Origin: Streptomyces finlayi
Lineage (GTDB): Bacteria; Actinomycetota; Actinomycetes; Streptomycetales; Streptomycetaceae
DNA length: 64,000 nucleotides
NCBI RefSeq assembly: GCF_014216315.1
Contig: NZ_CP045702.1
Location: 7,130,001 to 7,194,000 of the forward strand
Reading direction: 5' to 3'
The number at the start of each line of letters is the position of its first letter. Within the stretch, counting starts at the first letter, position 1. The translations under genes and the position numbers were made by a program. A model generated the notes under the pieces. It did no database searches. It was not told the origin of the DNA and saw only the letters and a program-made list of their open reading frames with translations. Shown here one piece after another: positions 16,754-25,203 of the stretch.

Positions 16754-17686
16754 TCACCGGCCGACGAAGTTCTTGGCGATCAGGAGTTGCAGGACGTTGT
16801 CGTGGAAGTCGATGAAGTCCATCGGGACGATCCCGAAGTGGATGGCCTCGTACCTGCGGGCGTCCAGGTACTCGAAGACGCGCGGCATGATGGCCGCCGC
16901 GTTCAGCTTGGGCCACGTCCCGCCCGCGTAGCTAGTGAAGTTCGTGTACATCTGCGCGGCGTTCTGGTTGTAGTAGGCCTGGTCGAACCACTCGATGACC
17001 TTGCCCGCCTTGGCGGTTGTGCCGATGCCCTCGTAGATGTCCTGCGTCCGGAAGAAGTCGTTGGACCCGCTCGACCACTGGATCACGTTCCAGGAGTTGC
17101 CGAAGTCGGCGGCGAGTACGACTCGGCCTCGGGCCTCTCCGATCGTGGGCCACGACGGGTTGGTCCAGAAGAGGCTCCGGTACCCCATCGTGTCCATGTA
17201 GTGATTGAAGCGGCGCATGAACTCCACGGCTTCGAGCTTCTGGCCGCCCTTGTACTCGTTCTTGACCCGCATGACGATCACTTCACTCGGGTTCGCGCGG
17301 AGGAAGGAGCGGCAGCGGTCCAGCACGTCCTGGAAGCGGATGTACTGGTAGTTGTCGCCGTGGTAGATCCCGAACTCGTCCGGGGCTCCCTGGAGACCGT
17401 TGCAGCGGATGTCGAGGAAGCGCACACCTCTCTCCATCTGCCCGGTGATGTCGTAGTTCTGGGTGTGGGACCACTCCGTGCCGTGGGCAGGGTTGATGCA
17501 GCAGGAGTCGTGGGTGCCGGGGATCGTCAGGCGTGTCAGCGGCGTGCCGTAGGGCAGGCTGCCCATCCAGTTCCTGGCACTCCAGGATGCGGCGACAGCG
17601 GAACCGCCCAGCGCGGTGGCGGCGACCAGGCCACCGCTTCCGACTGCCGCTCCCCACTTCAGGACATCTCGACGTGTGGCGCTCAT
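16754..17686 (-). CDS. Tat-secreted phosphatidylinositol-specific phospholipase C-like protein
   Basis: 310 residues from the ATG at 17686, chosen because it follows CTGGAG and starts a twin-arginine signal (SATRRDVLKWGAAVGS with a hydrophobic core and an A-x-A-like site near residue 33). The PI-PLC X-domain signature includes LTIPGTHDS near the N-terminus (catalytic His), RFLDIRC, FGIYHGDNYQYIRFQDVL (second His) and later VIVMRVKNEY. The family cleaves phosphatidylinositol or its anchors without calcium. Streptomyces secrete several such enzymes. No operon partner is seen. Confidence 0.88.
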   Translation of the reverse strand: MSATRRDVLKWGAAVGSGGLVAATALGGSAVAASWSARNWMGSLPYGTPLTRLTIPGTHDSCCINPAHGTEWSHTQNYDITGQMERGVRFLDIRCNGLQGAPDEFGIYHGDNYQYIRFQDVLDRCRSFLRANPSEVIVMRVKNEYKGGQKLEAVEFMRRFNHYMDTMGYRSLFWTNPSWPTIGEARGRVVLAADFGNSWNVIQWSSGSNDFFRTQDIYEGIGTTAKAGKVIEWFDQAYYNQNAAQMYTNFTSYAGGTWPKLNAAAIMPRVFEYLDARRYEAIHFGIVPMDFIDFHDNVLQLLIAKNFVGR

Positions 17687-17861
17687 GCGTACGCTCCAGG
17701 TGCTCGCAGGGGGACGTGCAGGGTGGCTCGCAGCGGCGCTCATGCGCGCTGATACGCCATCAATTCCCTTACGGGGAGCGCCTACTCACGTTCCAGCCTT
17801 CGACACCGGTCGCTCCACTCTCGCGCGCTCACGTTCCAGTCAACGCCTTCGGTTCAAGGCC

Positions 17862-18079
17862 GTTCTGGTCCACTGCCCTGAACTGGACGCCCTCACCAGC
17901 CACGTCCGCTTCCTCGGTCAGATGCGCACCGAGCGCCAGAGCGAACGGCCGCCGCAGTGGCTGATACCGTCCGGCGCGACGATCTCCCCGGCCTCCACAC
18001 GCTCGCCGCAGGCATCGACCGCGACCGCCAAGCAGTCATCGCCGGCCTCATCCGGCCCTGGAGCTCAGGCGTCGTGGTC
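17862..18079 (+). pseudogene. ISL3-family transposase remnant
   Basis: Two frames carry the characteristic C-terminal part of ISL3 transposases. VLVHCPELDALTSHVR runs to about 17950; the next frame continues with VRRDDLPGLHTLAAG, IDRDRQAVIAGL and WSSGVV. A frameshift joins them, the N-terminal two thirds are missing, and similarity stops at about 18079 before the usual end. No flanking inverted repeats are recognised. The rest of the gap from 17687 to 18244 shows nothing else I can support. Confidence 0.75.
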
Positions 18080-18244
18080 AGGGGGCCGGAGAACGAGGGG
18101 CCCCCGCTCCGGGGAAAGGGGCCGTGGGCACGAGGGTGCGAGGCGGTCAGGCCGCAGTCAGCCTGTCCCTCGGCGGAAGGGATTGCAGCTCTCGTCGGCG
18201 GCCGTGGGGGACGCAGCTCCGTGCCTTCCTCGGCAGGGGAGGCG

Positions 18245-18725
18245 TCAGTTCGACGCGCCGGAGGCATCGGCCTGGGTTTGACCGATCGCGACCAGGGCGC
18301 GGTCCAGGACCTCCTGGACTTGGCCGAGGGCTGAGATCGTGGTCACCAGGCCCTGGTCCTGATAGTGGTCGACGACCGGCGCCGTCTCGCTGTGATAGAC
18401 CTTCAGTCGCTTACGAACAGTCGCCTCGCGATCGTCATCGCGTCGGTACAGCTCTCCGCCGCAGACGTCGCAGGCTCCTGCCACTTCAGGCGGGCTGTGG
18501 TCGACGTGGAAGATGTGTTCGCGGTCCCTGACGCATAGCCGTCGTCCGGCGATCCGGTTGACCACCGCGATTTCCGGAATCTCCAGGTCGAGCACGGCAT
18601 CCAGCCTCGACCCCGAGTCGGCCAGGATGCCGTCCAGCGCCTCCGCCTGGGCAAGGTTGCGGGGGAAACCGTCCAGGAGGAATCCGCGCCTGCCGGTGCC
18701 GGAAACCCTGCGCAGACTGCGTCGG
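18245..18725 (-). pseudogene. adk: Adenylate kinase, N-terminally truncated
   Basis: About 160 codons match the C-terminal two thirds of adenylate kinase. They include GFLLDGFPRNLAQAEAL, the LID start RRLCVRDREHIFHVDHSPP with a CDVCGG pair, and the RRDDDREATVRKRLKVYH arginine segment. The P-loop (GxPGxGKGT) and the AMP-binding first third are absent. Upstream sequence changes abruptly into a fragment of another gene on the opposite strand at about 18,706-18,725. Without the P-loop it cannot phosphorylate AMP. A full copy presumably lies elsewhere. Confidence 0.85.
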
Positions 18726-18851
18726 CGCATCCTCGATCACCAACACGGGAAGCTGAACGACGACGCCACTGTCCTGATCCTCGAATGGCACGGGCCCACT
18801 CCCTTCCCCCTGAGAGAAGTCGAAGCGCTCGTCGGTCTTCCGGAGCCTTAG
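18706..18851 (+). pseudogene. C-terminal scrap of a PP2C/SpoIIE-type phosphatase
   Basis: The last about 40 codons before the TAG at 18849-18851 read RRRILDHQHGKLNDDATVLILEW, the standard C-terminal strand of RsbU/SpoIIE-like serine phosphatases in actinobacteria, followed by a short tail. All catalytic aspartates upstream are missing, because the sequence there belongs to the opposite-strand adenylate kinase fragment. It marks a rearrangement breakpoint. Confidence 0.65.
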
Positions 18852-18913
18852 CGCCCCGACCGTGGCGCCGGCGGCAACGTCCACGGGCGGAGGCGTCCCC
18901 ACCACAGGAGCCT

Positions 18914-18962
18914 GCGCGGACCTCGCGGACCTCGCGGACCTCCCTCGCGGACCTCGCGGACC
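18914..18962. repeat. Tandem 9-bp repeat (GGACCTCGC)
   Basis: GGACCTCGC is repeated four to five times, with one copy changed to GGACCTCCCTCGC. It lies in an otherwise featureless 200-bp stretch between the phosphatase scrap and the DHFR-family gene. Confidence 0.75.
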
Positions 18963-19064
18963 GGGATACCGGCCGGCTTCGTTTCCGGCCGGTCACGGAC
19001 CCAGCGATGAGTTTTCCCGGCTCGGCAAGTCTCACCACCGTTGTCGACAAGTCTGGAGAAGCGC

Positions 19065-19721
19065 GTGGCTCAGCTACTGAGAGTTCAGAATTTCACCGTC
19101 TCGAGTGACGGGATCGGCGCCGGGGAGGATCAGACCCTCGAGAGGCCGTTCGGTCATGTCGAACCGGAAAGGCTGTTCGCATGGGCCGGCGCCACGGCCA
19201 GCTGGCCCATGCGCACAGACCCCGGGGGGAGCCGGGGCCTCGACGACTACCTCACGCGGGACTACGCACGGAACATCGGCGCCGAGATCATGGGCCGCAA
19301 CAAGTTCGGGCCCCAGCGCGGGCCCTGGCAAGACCATGAGTGGCAGGGCTGGTGGGGTGACGAGCCCCCTTTCCGCACCCCGGTGTTCGTCATGACCCAC
19401 CACACGCGTCCGTCGATCGCGCTTTCCGACACCACGTTCCACTTCGTCGACGTTGACCCGGCCACGGTCCTCAGGCAGGCCCGGGAGGCGGCGCAGGGCA
19501 AGGACGTCCGACTCGGCGGCGGGGTTACCACCATCCGGCAGTTTCTCGACGCCGGCCTCGTCGACACCATGCATGTGGCGGTCTCGCCCGTGAAGCTCGG
19601 GTCCGGACTACGGCTCTGGGAGTCCCCCGACGAGTTGCTCGACCAGTTCCACCTGGAGGTCGTTCCCAGCCCGAGCGGGGTGACGCACCACCTGTTCTGG
19701 CGAAAGCAGCCGTCGGGGTAG
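19065..19721 (+). CDS. Dihydrofolate reductase family (RibD C-terminal-like) protein
   Basis: 218 residues from the GTG at 19065, which follows CTGGAG. The fold landmarks are VQNFTVSSDGIGAG at the N-terminus, AEIMGRNKFGPQRGPW, PVFVMTHHTR, VRLGGGVTTIRQFLDAGLVDTMHVAVSPVKLGSGLRLW and a C-terminal beta-strand ending in HLFW. These match the 'dihydrofolate reductase family protein' group common in actinobacteria, which binds NADPH but usually has an unknown substrate. No antifolate context is present. It stands alone between a scar region and the MerR gene. Confidence 0.88.
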   Translation: MAQLLRVQNFTVSSDGIGAGEDQTLERPFGHVEPERLFAWAGATASWPMRTDPGGSRGLDDYLTRDYARNIGAEIMGRNKFGPQRGPWQDHEWQGWWGDEPPFRTPVFVMTHHTRPSIALSDTTFHFVDVDPATVLRQAREAAQGKDVRLGGGVTTIRQFLDAGLVDTMHVAVSPVKLGSGLRLWESPDELLDQFHLEVVPSPSGVTHHLFWRKQPSG

Positions 19722-19824
19722 CCCGGCCGGCTGCCGCCCTCGATTCCGTCGTGCAGGATCAACAGCCCCGAACGGGCACCCCCGATCCGGCCGCTGACGG
19801 GCGGCGGACCTGGTCCTCAGAGCA

Positions 19825-20547
19825 TCACGTCCGAGCCTCGGCGGCGAGTGCGGCGCTCAGTGCGGCGGTTGCGTCGAAGAGGGCGTGGGAGCGGGCAGTG
19901 ATGTCGGCGTCCCTGACCGCCAGTGCGGCGCGGACGTCTCCCGATCCGTGCCCGTGTCGCAGGGCCGGCATCAGGGACCGGATCGGGCCGACACGGTACC
20001 CAGCGCTGCGTAGCTGGTGGACGATCCGGGCATCCCGCGCCTGGGCCGGCGAGTACCGCCGCGTTTCCCGCGGGGGGACCCGGTCGGGGACGGCCAGTCC
20101 TTCGGCGTCCCAGTGCCGCAACGCCGATGCGCGCACTCCGAGGGCGACGGCGAGTTCGCAGACGCTCATCGAGTCCGATGGACGTACGTCTTCGACCGAC
20201 TCGGCAGAGATCACCTCGACGGCCTCTTGAGCGAGCTTGAGGTCCGTACGCTCCCGGTCGAGCCGGGCATGCGCCGCGTCGAGAAGGGCAAGTACCTCCG
20301 GGACCGGGCGCTGATGCAGGGCACGGACGATCCGCCTGGCCTCGACAGGTCCTGCTCCGACCGCGAGGGCTCGGTAGGCCAGAGCGGAATGCAGATGCCT
20401 CTCCCCGTAGATCCGGTAGCCCGCAGCTGTGCGCGCTACCGGCGGGAGCACACCGTCGCGCTCAAGGTTGCGCACCTGCTGGACGGAGTACCCGGCACGT
20501 AGGGCGACATCGACCGTGCGCAGGGCCGACGACTTGAGGGTTGGCAC
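19825..20547 (-). CDS. MerR-family regulator with two MerR helix-turn-helix domains
   Basis: 240 residues. The first MerR DNA-binding domain covers about residues 10-80 (VALRAGYSVQQVRNLERDGVLPP, AGYRIYGERHL). A coiled helix follows, then a second MerR-like domain at about 125-200 (SVCELAVALGVRASALRHWDAEGLAVPDR, RRYSPAQARDARIVHQLRSAGY). Such tandem arrangements are known among actinobacterial MerR proteins. It is transcribed away from the DUF6194-like gene across a 62-bp gap, which may hold its operator. The ligand is unknown; there are no Cys clusters for metal sensing. Confidence 0.88.
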   Translation of the reverse strand: MPTLKSSALRTVDVALRAGYSVQQVRNLERDGVLPPVARTAAGYRIYGERHLHSALAYRALAVGAGPVEARRIVRALHQRPVPEVLALLDAAHARLDRERTDLKLAQEAVEVISAESVEDVRPSDSMSVCELAVALGVRASALRHWDAEGLAVPDRVPPRETRRYSPAQARDARIVHQLRSAGYRVGPIRSLMPALRHGHGSGDVRAALAVRDADITARSHALFDATAALSAALAAEART

Positions 20548-20609
20548 CGGCGGCTCCTCTGTTTCCGGATCAAAGTCTCCACAAGCACCTTAATGAAACG
20601 CTTGAGTAC

Positions 20610-21083
20610 ATGACCATCGAAGAGATCATCAACCATGTGGCGGACCTCGATGGAGTCCTGGCCGTCAGGCCGGGTCCCGGAGACGGCTCACCAGAGGTCA
20701 GCTGGGGGGACACGTTCTTCTACTACGCTCCCGACGGCGTCGTACCGACAACGGCCCAGCCGTTCGCGACGATCGTGGTGAAGAACTACCCGGGCGATGA
20801 GCGATCGCGCCTGGAGCGCCCGGACACGTTCCGCGTCAACATCGCCGCGGGGACGCAAGCCTTCGTCGACTGGATCGGCCACCCGCCGCGCGAACCGGCC
20901 GTCGACGGCGACCCGAGCGTCACCGATGCTGTGATGGCGCACCCTGTCTACGGCTCCCTGGGCTGGCTCGCGGTGGTGAACCCGGGCCGGCGGACGGGGG
21001 CGGCGACCCGCGAACTGCTCCGCGACGCCTACCGCCTCGCGCGTGCGCGCCATGAGCGACGTACCGGGTCAACGACGGGCTGA
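20610..21083 (+). CDS. DUF6194-like protein
   Basis: 157 residues. The start at 20610 is chosen because the product then begins MTIEEIINHVADLDGV, the usual beginning of this family. Landmarks are RPGPGDGSPEVSWGDTFFYYAPDG, PFATIVVKNYPGDERSRLERP, FRVNIAAG and a C-terminal GWLAVVNPG. I recall this as DUF6194, a family related in shape to MmcQ/YjbR-type proteins. No catalytic residue is evident. No strong ribosome site is present; it is divergent from the MerR regulator and may be its target. Confidence 0.8.
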   Translation: MTIEEIINHVADLDGVLAVRPGPGDGSPEVSWGDTFFYYAPDGVVPTTAQPFATIVVKNYPGDERSRLERPDTFRVNIAAGTQAFVDWIGHPPREPAVDGDPSVTDAVMAHPVYGSLGWLAVVNPGRRTGAATRELLRDAYRLARARHERRTGSTTG

Positions 21084-21240
21084 CCGGGATTGCCGGGGAG
21101 GCCGTGGATGCGTCCACCCGACTCGGACCGGCATGTGCCGCCGCCACCGCGACGCCGGCGACTCCTCAGCGGCGACGCTCGACCGGCAACGCGCTCACGC
21201 CGGTCTCCGCGTACACGGTCCGGCCCCCATGGGCAGCGCG

Positions 21241-21777
21241 TCAGTCCTCGTCCGCGCTGGACAGAGCGTCGGTGATCAGGCGGGTGGCGAAGTCGGGGTC
21301 GTCGGTGATGCGGTTGATGTGCTCAGCGAGCAGGAAGGCGGTGGCCTCCAAGGGGTTCATCTCCTCGTCGGTCCAGTCTCCGTACTGCTTGCGCCACAGG
21401 TTGGGACTCAGGCCGGTACCCGCGGCGACGACCAGGCCGGCCATGGTGGGGATGGCCTCGGGGCGGATGCTCCGTGGCATCTTGCGCATCGTCGCCACGA
21501 GGTTGGGCACCACGTACTCGATGACGTCCTTGTCGTGTGCGTCGTGGGCCTTCCGCAGCCAGGTCATGAACATGAAGATGAGCGTGCACGTGCCGTCCAG
21601 TACGTCATCGACTCCCTCGGGGCCCAGGGACGCGGCGAACTGGTCGGACAGGGCCTGCTCTTCGGGGTCGGTCCCGGTCCTGCCGTCGTGGATGCTCCTG
21701 AGCCGGGAGTCGATCATCAGGAGGGCGGCGTCCACATCACCGACGGAAGCGTGCTGGGGGTCGCAGGGCGATGACAC
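21241..21777 (-). CDS. Hypothetical helical protein
   Basis: 178 residues from the GTG at 21777, which follows GAGGAGG. Soluble, helical and acidic at both ends (last residues SSADED). It has no motif I can name. Landmarks are VGDVDAALLMIDSRLRSIHDG, CTLIFMFMTWLRKAHD, EYVVPNLVATMRKMPRSIRPEAIPTMAGL and SPNLWRKQYGDWTDEEMNPLEATAFLL. Codon bias fits a real gene. Function unknown, with no useful neighbours. Confidence 0.75.
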   Translation of the reverse strand: MSSPCDPQHASVGDVDAALLMIDSRLRSIHDGRTGTDPEEQALSDQFAASLGPEGVDDVLDGTCTLIFMFMTWLRKAHDAHDKDVIEYVVPNLVATMRKMPRSIRPEAIPTMAGLVVAAGTGLSPNLWRKQYGDWTDEEMNPLEATAFLLAEHINRITDDPDFATRLITDALSSADED

Positions 21778-22119
21778 AGGAATCCTCCTCAGACGGCTGC
21801 GAGGAGCAGCACGGCACGTCCGTACAGTAGACGGCCGCTGAGACGGACTTGGATGGCTTTTCACCTTGATGGTTACGGCGCGGTGACTGGGTGCCCGCAG
21901 CGGTCCCACACGGTCGACGCGGTCCGAGGCCGGTGGCCACCGGCGACCCCCTCGCAGACTGCAGCCGGGGAACTGCCCCCCTGTGATCCGCGACGAGCCG
22001 GCCCGTATCGTCCAGCAGCGCGCCCACGCGCGCGCCCACACCGGCTGAATCCTGGCATCCGGGCCCCAAGAGGCCGCGGCCGGGCTGCGCCGGGGAGGTC
22101 GGCATGGTCGCATCGGGGG

Positions 22120-22290
22120 ATGGAGCGATCACACGTCAGTGAGATGACAGCGGAGCTGCGGCGCGCGGCCCGACTGGCCGTCGTCAGACATGCCACCGAT
22201 CCGGCCGACCTCGCGGAGCTCCTGGAGATACTCGACCTGCGCTGCGAGGCCGACGGAACCTGTGCCGACGAGGACCGGCACCCCGCCTGA
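22120..22290 (+). CDS. Small hypothetical protein, 56 residues
   Basis: A helical segment, MTAELRRAARLAVVRHATDP, precedes ADLAELLEILDL and a Cys/Asp-rich end. The start is uncertain: ATG at 22120 or 22144, neither with a clear ribosome site. Codon bias and the sharp helix-turn pattern support coding. Function unknown. Confidence 0.5.
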   Translation: MERSHVSEMTAELRRAARLAVVRHATDPADLAELLEILDLRCEADGTCADEDRHPA

Positions 22291-22433
22291 GCGGTGTGCG
22301 GCCGCCGGGCGCCACCTGGCGGTCGTACGGCGGCGCCACGCCGACCGGAGACGCCGAGCCCGTGCCGGGGACGACGGTGACCGGGCGGGGCGGAATGCGG
22401 CCCTGCGTGGTCCGTCGCTTCTAGGCTCAGGGC

Positions 22434-22751
22434 GTGACGGAGAACGAGATCAAGCTCAAGGCCATCGCAGCACTGACGGCTCTGCGGGGCGGGGTCGATG
22501 AAGGCCTCGTGACCGACCTGCTCGGCGAAGTGACGCCCGGGCAGTTCGCCGTGCCGGTGGGGGCAAGCGCGGAAGAAGTCGGGCTGGCGGTGCTCACCCA
22601 GCTGTCCGAGCCGCTGAGCGCGCTGGTCAACGGTTTCATCATCGCCTTCGAGACGCTTGCCGAGGCCTACGACCAGGCGGTCGCCGAGCCGGGAACCGAG
22701 CTGATCCTCCAGGAGCTGGCGCTTCGCCTGGCCCGGGACAGCTTCGAGTGA
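22434..22751 (+). CDS. Hypothetical small helical protein, 105 residues
   Basis: The GTG at 22434 begins a product that starts TENEIKLKAIAALTALRGGVDEG and ends in LILQELALRLARDSFE. Two amphipathic helices surround a QFAVPVGASAEEVGLAVL turn. No motif, signal or membrane segment is recognised. Good codon bias. It lies 172 bp before the helicase gene on the same strand, but a promoter-like TAAACT box intervenes. Confidence 0.7.
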   Translation: MTENEIKLKAIAALTALRGGVDEGLVTDLLGEVTPGQFAVPVGASAEEVGLAVLTQLSEPLSALVNGFIIAFETLAEAYDQAVAEPGTELILQELALRLARDSFE

Positions 22752-22831
22752 GAGCGTCCCGAGCCGGGATGCGCGCTGTCGCACCGTCGCGGGGAACTCC
22801 GACGGCCGGAATGTGCCCGGGCAGGCGCTGG

Positions 22832-22913
22832 TAAACTGGGGTCACGCTTCGAAACCGTTGGGGCCCGTACCGAGGGGTACGGGCCTCGGCGCGTTCCGGG
22901 CCCCAGACCGAGG
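22832..22913 (+). promoter_or_regulatory. Promoter-like box and structured 5' leader of the DEAD-box helicase
   Basis: TAAACT at 22832-22837 could be a -10 box. The leader then forms a perfect 10-bp hairpin, GGCCCGTACC (22862-22871)/GGTACGGGCC (22876-22885). Two competing pairings exist: GGGGCCC (22860-22866) with GGGCCCC (22898-22904), and CCTCGG with CCGAGG at 22908-22913. The last lies just before the GAGGAAGG ribosome site. Alternative folds next to the start suggest temperature- or helicase-dependent control; this is inference. Confidence 0.5.
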
Positions 22914-22923
22914 AAGGTTCCCC

Positions 22924-24294
22924 ATGAACGCGAAGCCGCCGGCCCCGGAGGGCGAACTCACGACGCCGAAGACGGTGGCCACGGGCCTGCCGCCGGTGGA
23001 TTCCTTCGACGCACTCGGGCTGCCCCCGGAGCTCACGAGGACGATGACCGGCCTCGGAGTGACGGAGCCCTTCCCGATCCAGGCCGCGACCCTGCCCAAC
23101 GCGCTGGCCGGCCGTGACGTCCTCGGCCGTGCGCGGACCGGCTCCGGCAAGACACTCGCGTTCGGGCTCGCGCTGCTCGCCCGGACGGCGGGCATGCGAG
23201 CCGAGTCCAAGCGGCCGCTAGCCCTGGTCCTGGTGCCGACCCGGGAACTCGCGCAGCAGGTGAGCGACGCGCTCGCGCCGTACGCGCAGGTCCTGAACGT
23301 GCGACTGGCGACGGTGGTCGGCGGACTGGCGATCAACCGGCAGGCGGCGCTGCTGCGTACCGGGGCCGAAGTCGTCGTCGCGACGCCGGGGCGGCTGGCC
23401 GACCTCGTATCGCGCCGGGCCTGCGATCTGCAGCAGGTGCGGATCACGGTGCTGGACGAGGCGGATCAGATGTGCGACCTGGGGTTCCTGCCGCAGGTCT
23501 CGGAAATCCTGGACCAGGTCCGCTCCGACGGTCAGCGGCTGTTGTTCTCGGCCACGCTCGACCGCAACGTCGACCAGCTGGTGCAGAAGTACCTGCACGA
23601 GCCGGTGCTCGCCTCGCTCGACCGCGTGGCGGGCTCCGTCGCCACGATGGAACACCATGTTCTGAACGTTCACGCCGCCGACAAGTACGCGACCGCGACC
23701 GAAATCGCCGCGCGCGACGGCCGGGTCCTGATGTTCCTGGACACCAAGGCCGGCGTGGACCAGTTCACCCGCCACCTGCGGGCCAGTGGTGTACGGGCTG
23801 CCGCCCTGCACAGTGGGAAGTCACAGCCGCAGCGCACGCATACGCTCGCCCAGTTCAAGGACGGCGAGATCACCGTGCTGGTGGCCACCAACGTCGCGGC
23901 GCGCGGTATTCACATCGACGCGCTCGACCTCGTCGTCAACGTCGACCCGCCGGCCGACGCGAAGGACTACCTGCACCGTGGCGGGCGTACGGCTCGCGCG
24001 GGGGAGTCCGGGAACGTGGTCACGCTGGTCACCCCGAACCAGCGGCGGGACGTGAACCGGATCATGACCGACGCCCGGATCCGGCCGACGGTCACGCAGG
24101 TGCGCTCCGGCGAGGAGAAGCTGACCGCCATCACCGGGGCGAAGCGCCCGCCGATCCAGGGCAAGGGCAGCGGCAACGTCGCCTTCCGAGGCATGGGTAC
24201 TCGTCCGGGCCGCCCCAAGGAGACCCGTAAGACGGCGGACGCCCGCAAGGCGGCGGAAGCACGCGCGGCGGCCCGGGTGCGCAAGGGCCGCTGA
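22924..24294 (+). CDS. DEAD-box ATP-dependent RNA helicase
   Basis: 456 residues. The ATG at 22924 follows GAGGAAGG. The standard helicase motifs are visible in order: Q motif PFPIQ, I ARTGSGKT, Ia PTREL, Ib TPGR, II LDEAD, III SATL, IV-like LMFLDTKAG, V ARGIHID and VI HRGGRTARAG. A basic tail (RKTADARKAAEARAAARVRKGR, slightly over two turns of helix) probably binds RNA. It unwinds short duplexes, likely in ribosome assembly or cold adaptation, consistent with the structured leader. Convergent with the crotonase gene across a strong terminator. Confidence 0.95.
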   Translation: MNAKPPAPEGELTTPKTVATGLPPVDSFDALGLPPELTRTMTGLGVTEPFPIQAATLPNALAGRDVLGRARTGSGKTLAFGLALLARTAGMRAESKRPLALVLVPTRELAQQVSDALAPYAQVLNVRLATVVGGLAINRQAALLRTGAEVVVATPGRLADLVSRRACDLQQVRITVLDEADQMCDLGFLPQVSEILDQVRSDGQRLLFSATLDRNVDQLVQKYLHEPVLASLDRVAGSVATMEHHVLNVHAADKYATATEIAARDGRVLMFLDTKAGVDQFTRHLRASGVRAAALHSGKSQPQRTHTLAQFKDGEITVLVATNVAARGIHIDALDLVVNVDPPADAKDYLHRGGRTARAGESGNVVTLVTPNQRRDVNRIMTDARIRPTVTQVRSGEEKLTAITGAKRPPIQGKGSGNVAFRGMGTRPGRPKETRKTADARKAAEARAAARVRKGR

Positions 24295-24346
24295 CCCGTA
24301 CGCACGGTCCGGAGCGGGGCGGGGGCGGCCCGTTCCCGGCAGGTAC

Positions 24347-24401
24347 GCCGCCACGCCCCCGTGAGACCTTGGCGGACGCGGATCTCACGGGGCGTGGCGG
24401 C
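24347..24401. terminator. Bidirectional terminator between helicase and conservon extension
   Basis: GCCGCCACGCCCCCGTGAGA (24347-24366) pairs with TCTCACGGGGCGTGGCGGC (24383-24401) with one bulged C, leaving a 16-nt loop. It sits between two convergent genes, so it probably ends both transcripts. Confidence 0.85.
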
Positions 24402-24405
24402 TGTC

Positions 24406-25203
24406 TCACCCGGTGCCGGCTCCGACCGGTCTGCGGGGCTGACTGATCTGGGCCGCCAGCAGGTGGGAGTCGAGCAGGGAGACGTCGGCCGTACGGTCCG
24501 CCCGCGCGTAGCCGGCCAGCATGCGTTTGGTCAGGACGAGGGCCTCGGGCGAGCGCCGGACGAGGGGCCGCGTCCAGGCGTGGACGACCTCGTCCAGCCG
24601 GTCGAGCGGGGCGGTTCTGTGGAGCAGGCCGAGCCGGTGGGCGGCGGCCGCGTCGAACACCTCGCAGGTGAGCATGAGTTCGCGGATACGGGCCGCGCCG
24701 GCCTCGGAGACCAGTCGGCCCATCGCTCCTCCCCAGGCGGGTGGAAGCCCGATGCCGAGTTCCGGCATACGGAAGCGGCAGGTGTCGGCACCCGCGCGCA
24801 GATCGCAGAACGAGGCCAGTGCGAGCCCCGCGCCGATCACCCGGCCGTGGAGGCGGGCGATGGTGACCGCGTGGGTGTTCTCCAGTGCCTGGCACAGGCG
24901 GTGGGCCTTGTCCGCGATGCGCCGCAGCCCGGCCCCGGTCGGGTCCGCGACGAGCGAGGCCTCGTACTCGGTGCGGTCGGCCCCCAGGCAGAAGTCCGTG
25001 CCCAGGGACGACAGGGTCAGGATGCGGATGTCCGGGCGTTCATGGAGATCATCGAGCAGGAGCAGGAGATCGTCGAGGACGGCGATGCCCAGTGTGTCGT
25101 CCTGGCCCCACGGGTTGAGGCGGACATGGAGTACAGGGCCGTCCTGCTCGACGCCTATCGTCTTGCCGGAGGGGCTGTCGAGGGGAGCGGTGGATTCGGT
25201 CAT
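24406..25203 (-). CDS. Enoyl-CoA hydratase/isomerase (crotonase) family protein
   Basis: 265 residues. The ATG at 25203 overlaps the P450 stop (ATGA). The crotonase fold is shown by LHVRLNPWGQDDTLGIAVLDDL, FCLGADRTEY and the oxyanion-hole stretch LHGRVIGAGLALASFCDLR. FRMPELGIGLPPAWGGAMGRL follows. The first hydratase glutamate (the E in GGGCELAMMCD-type motifs) is Ala here, while the PEL glutamate remains, so simple 2-enoyl-CoA hydration is doubtful; isomerase, lyase or another crotonase reaction is more likely. It is the last gene of the conservon transcript, an unusual partner there. Confidence 0.87.
   Translation of the reverse strand: MTESTAPLDSPSGKTIGVEQDGPVLHVRLNPWGQDDTLGIAVLDDLLLLLDDLHERPDIRILTLSSLGTDFCLGADRTEYEASLVADPTGAGLRRIADKAHRLCQALENTHAVTIARLHGRVIGAGLALASFCDLRAGADTCRFRMPELGIGLPPAWGGAMGRLVSEAGAARIRELMLTCEVFDAAAAHRLGLLHRTAPLDRLDEVVHAWTRPLVRRSPEALVLTKRMLAGYARADRTADVSLLDSHLLAAQISQPRRPVGAGTG

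Noticed and set aside
22842..22860. TPsiC-like GCTTCGAAACC as part of a tRNA
   Set aside because: No acceptor or anticodon arms can be formed around it; it belongs to the helicase leader.
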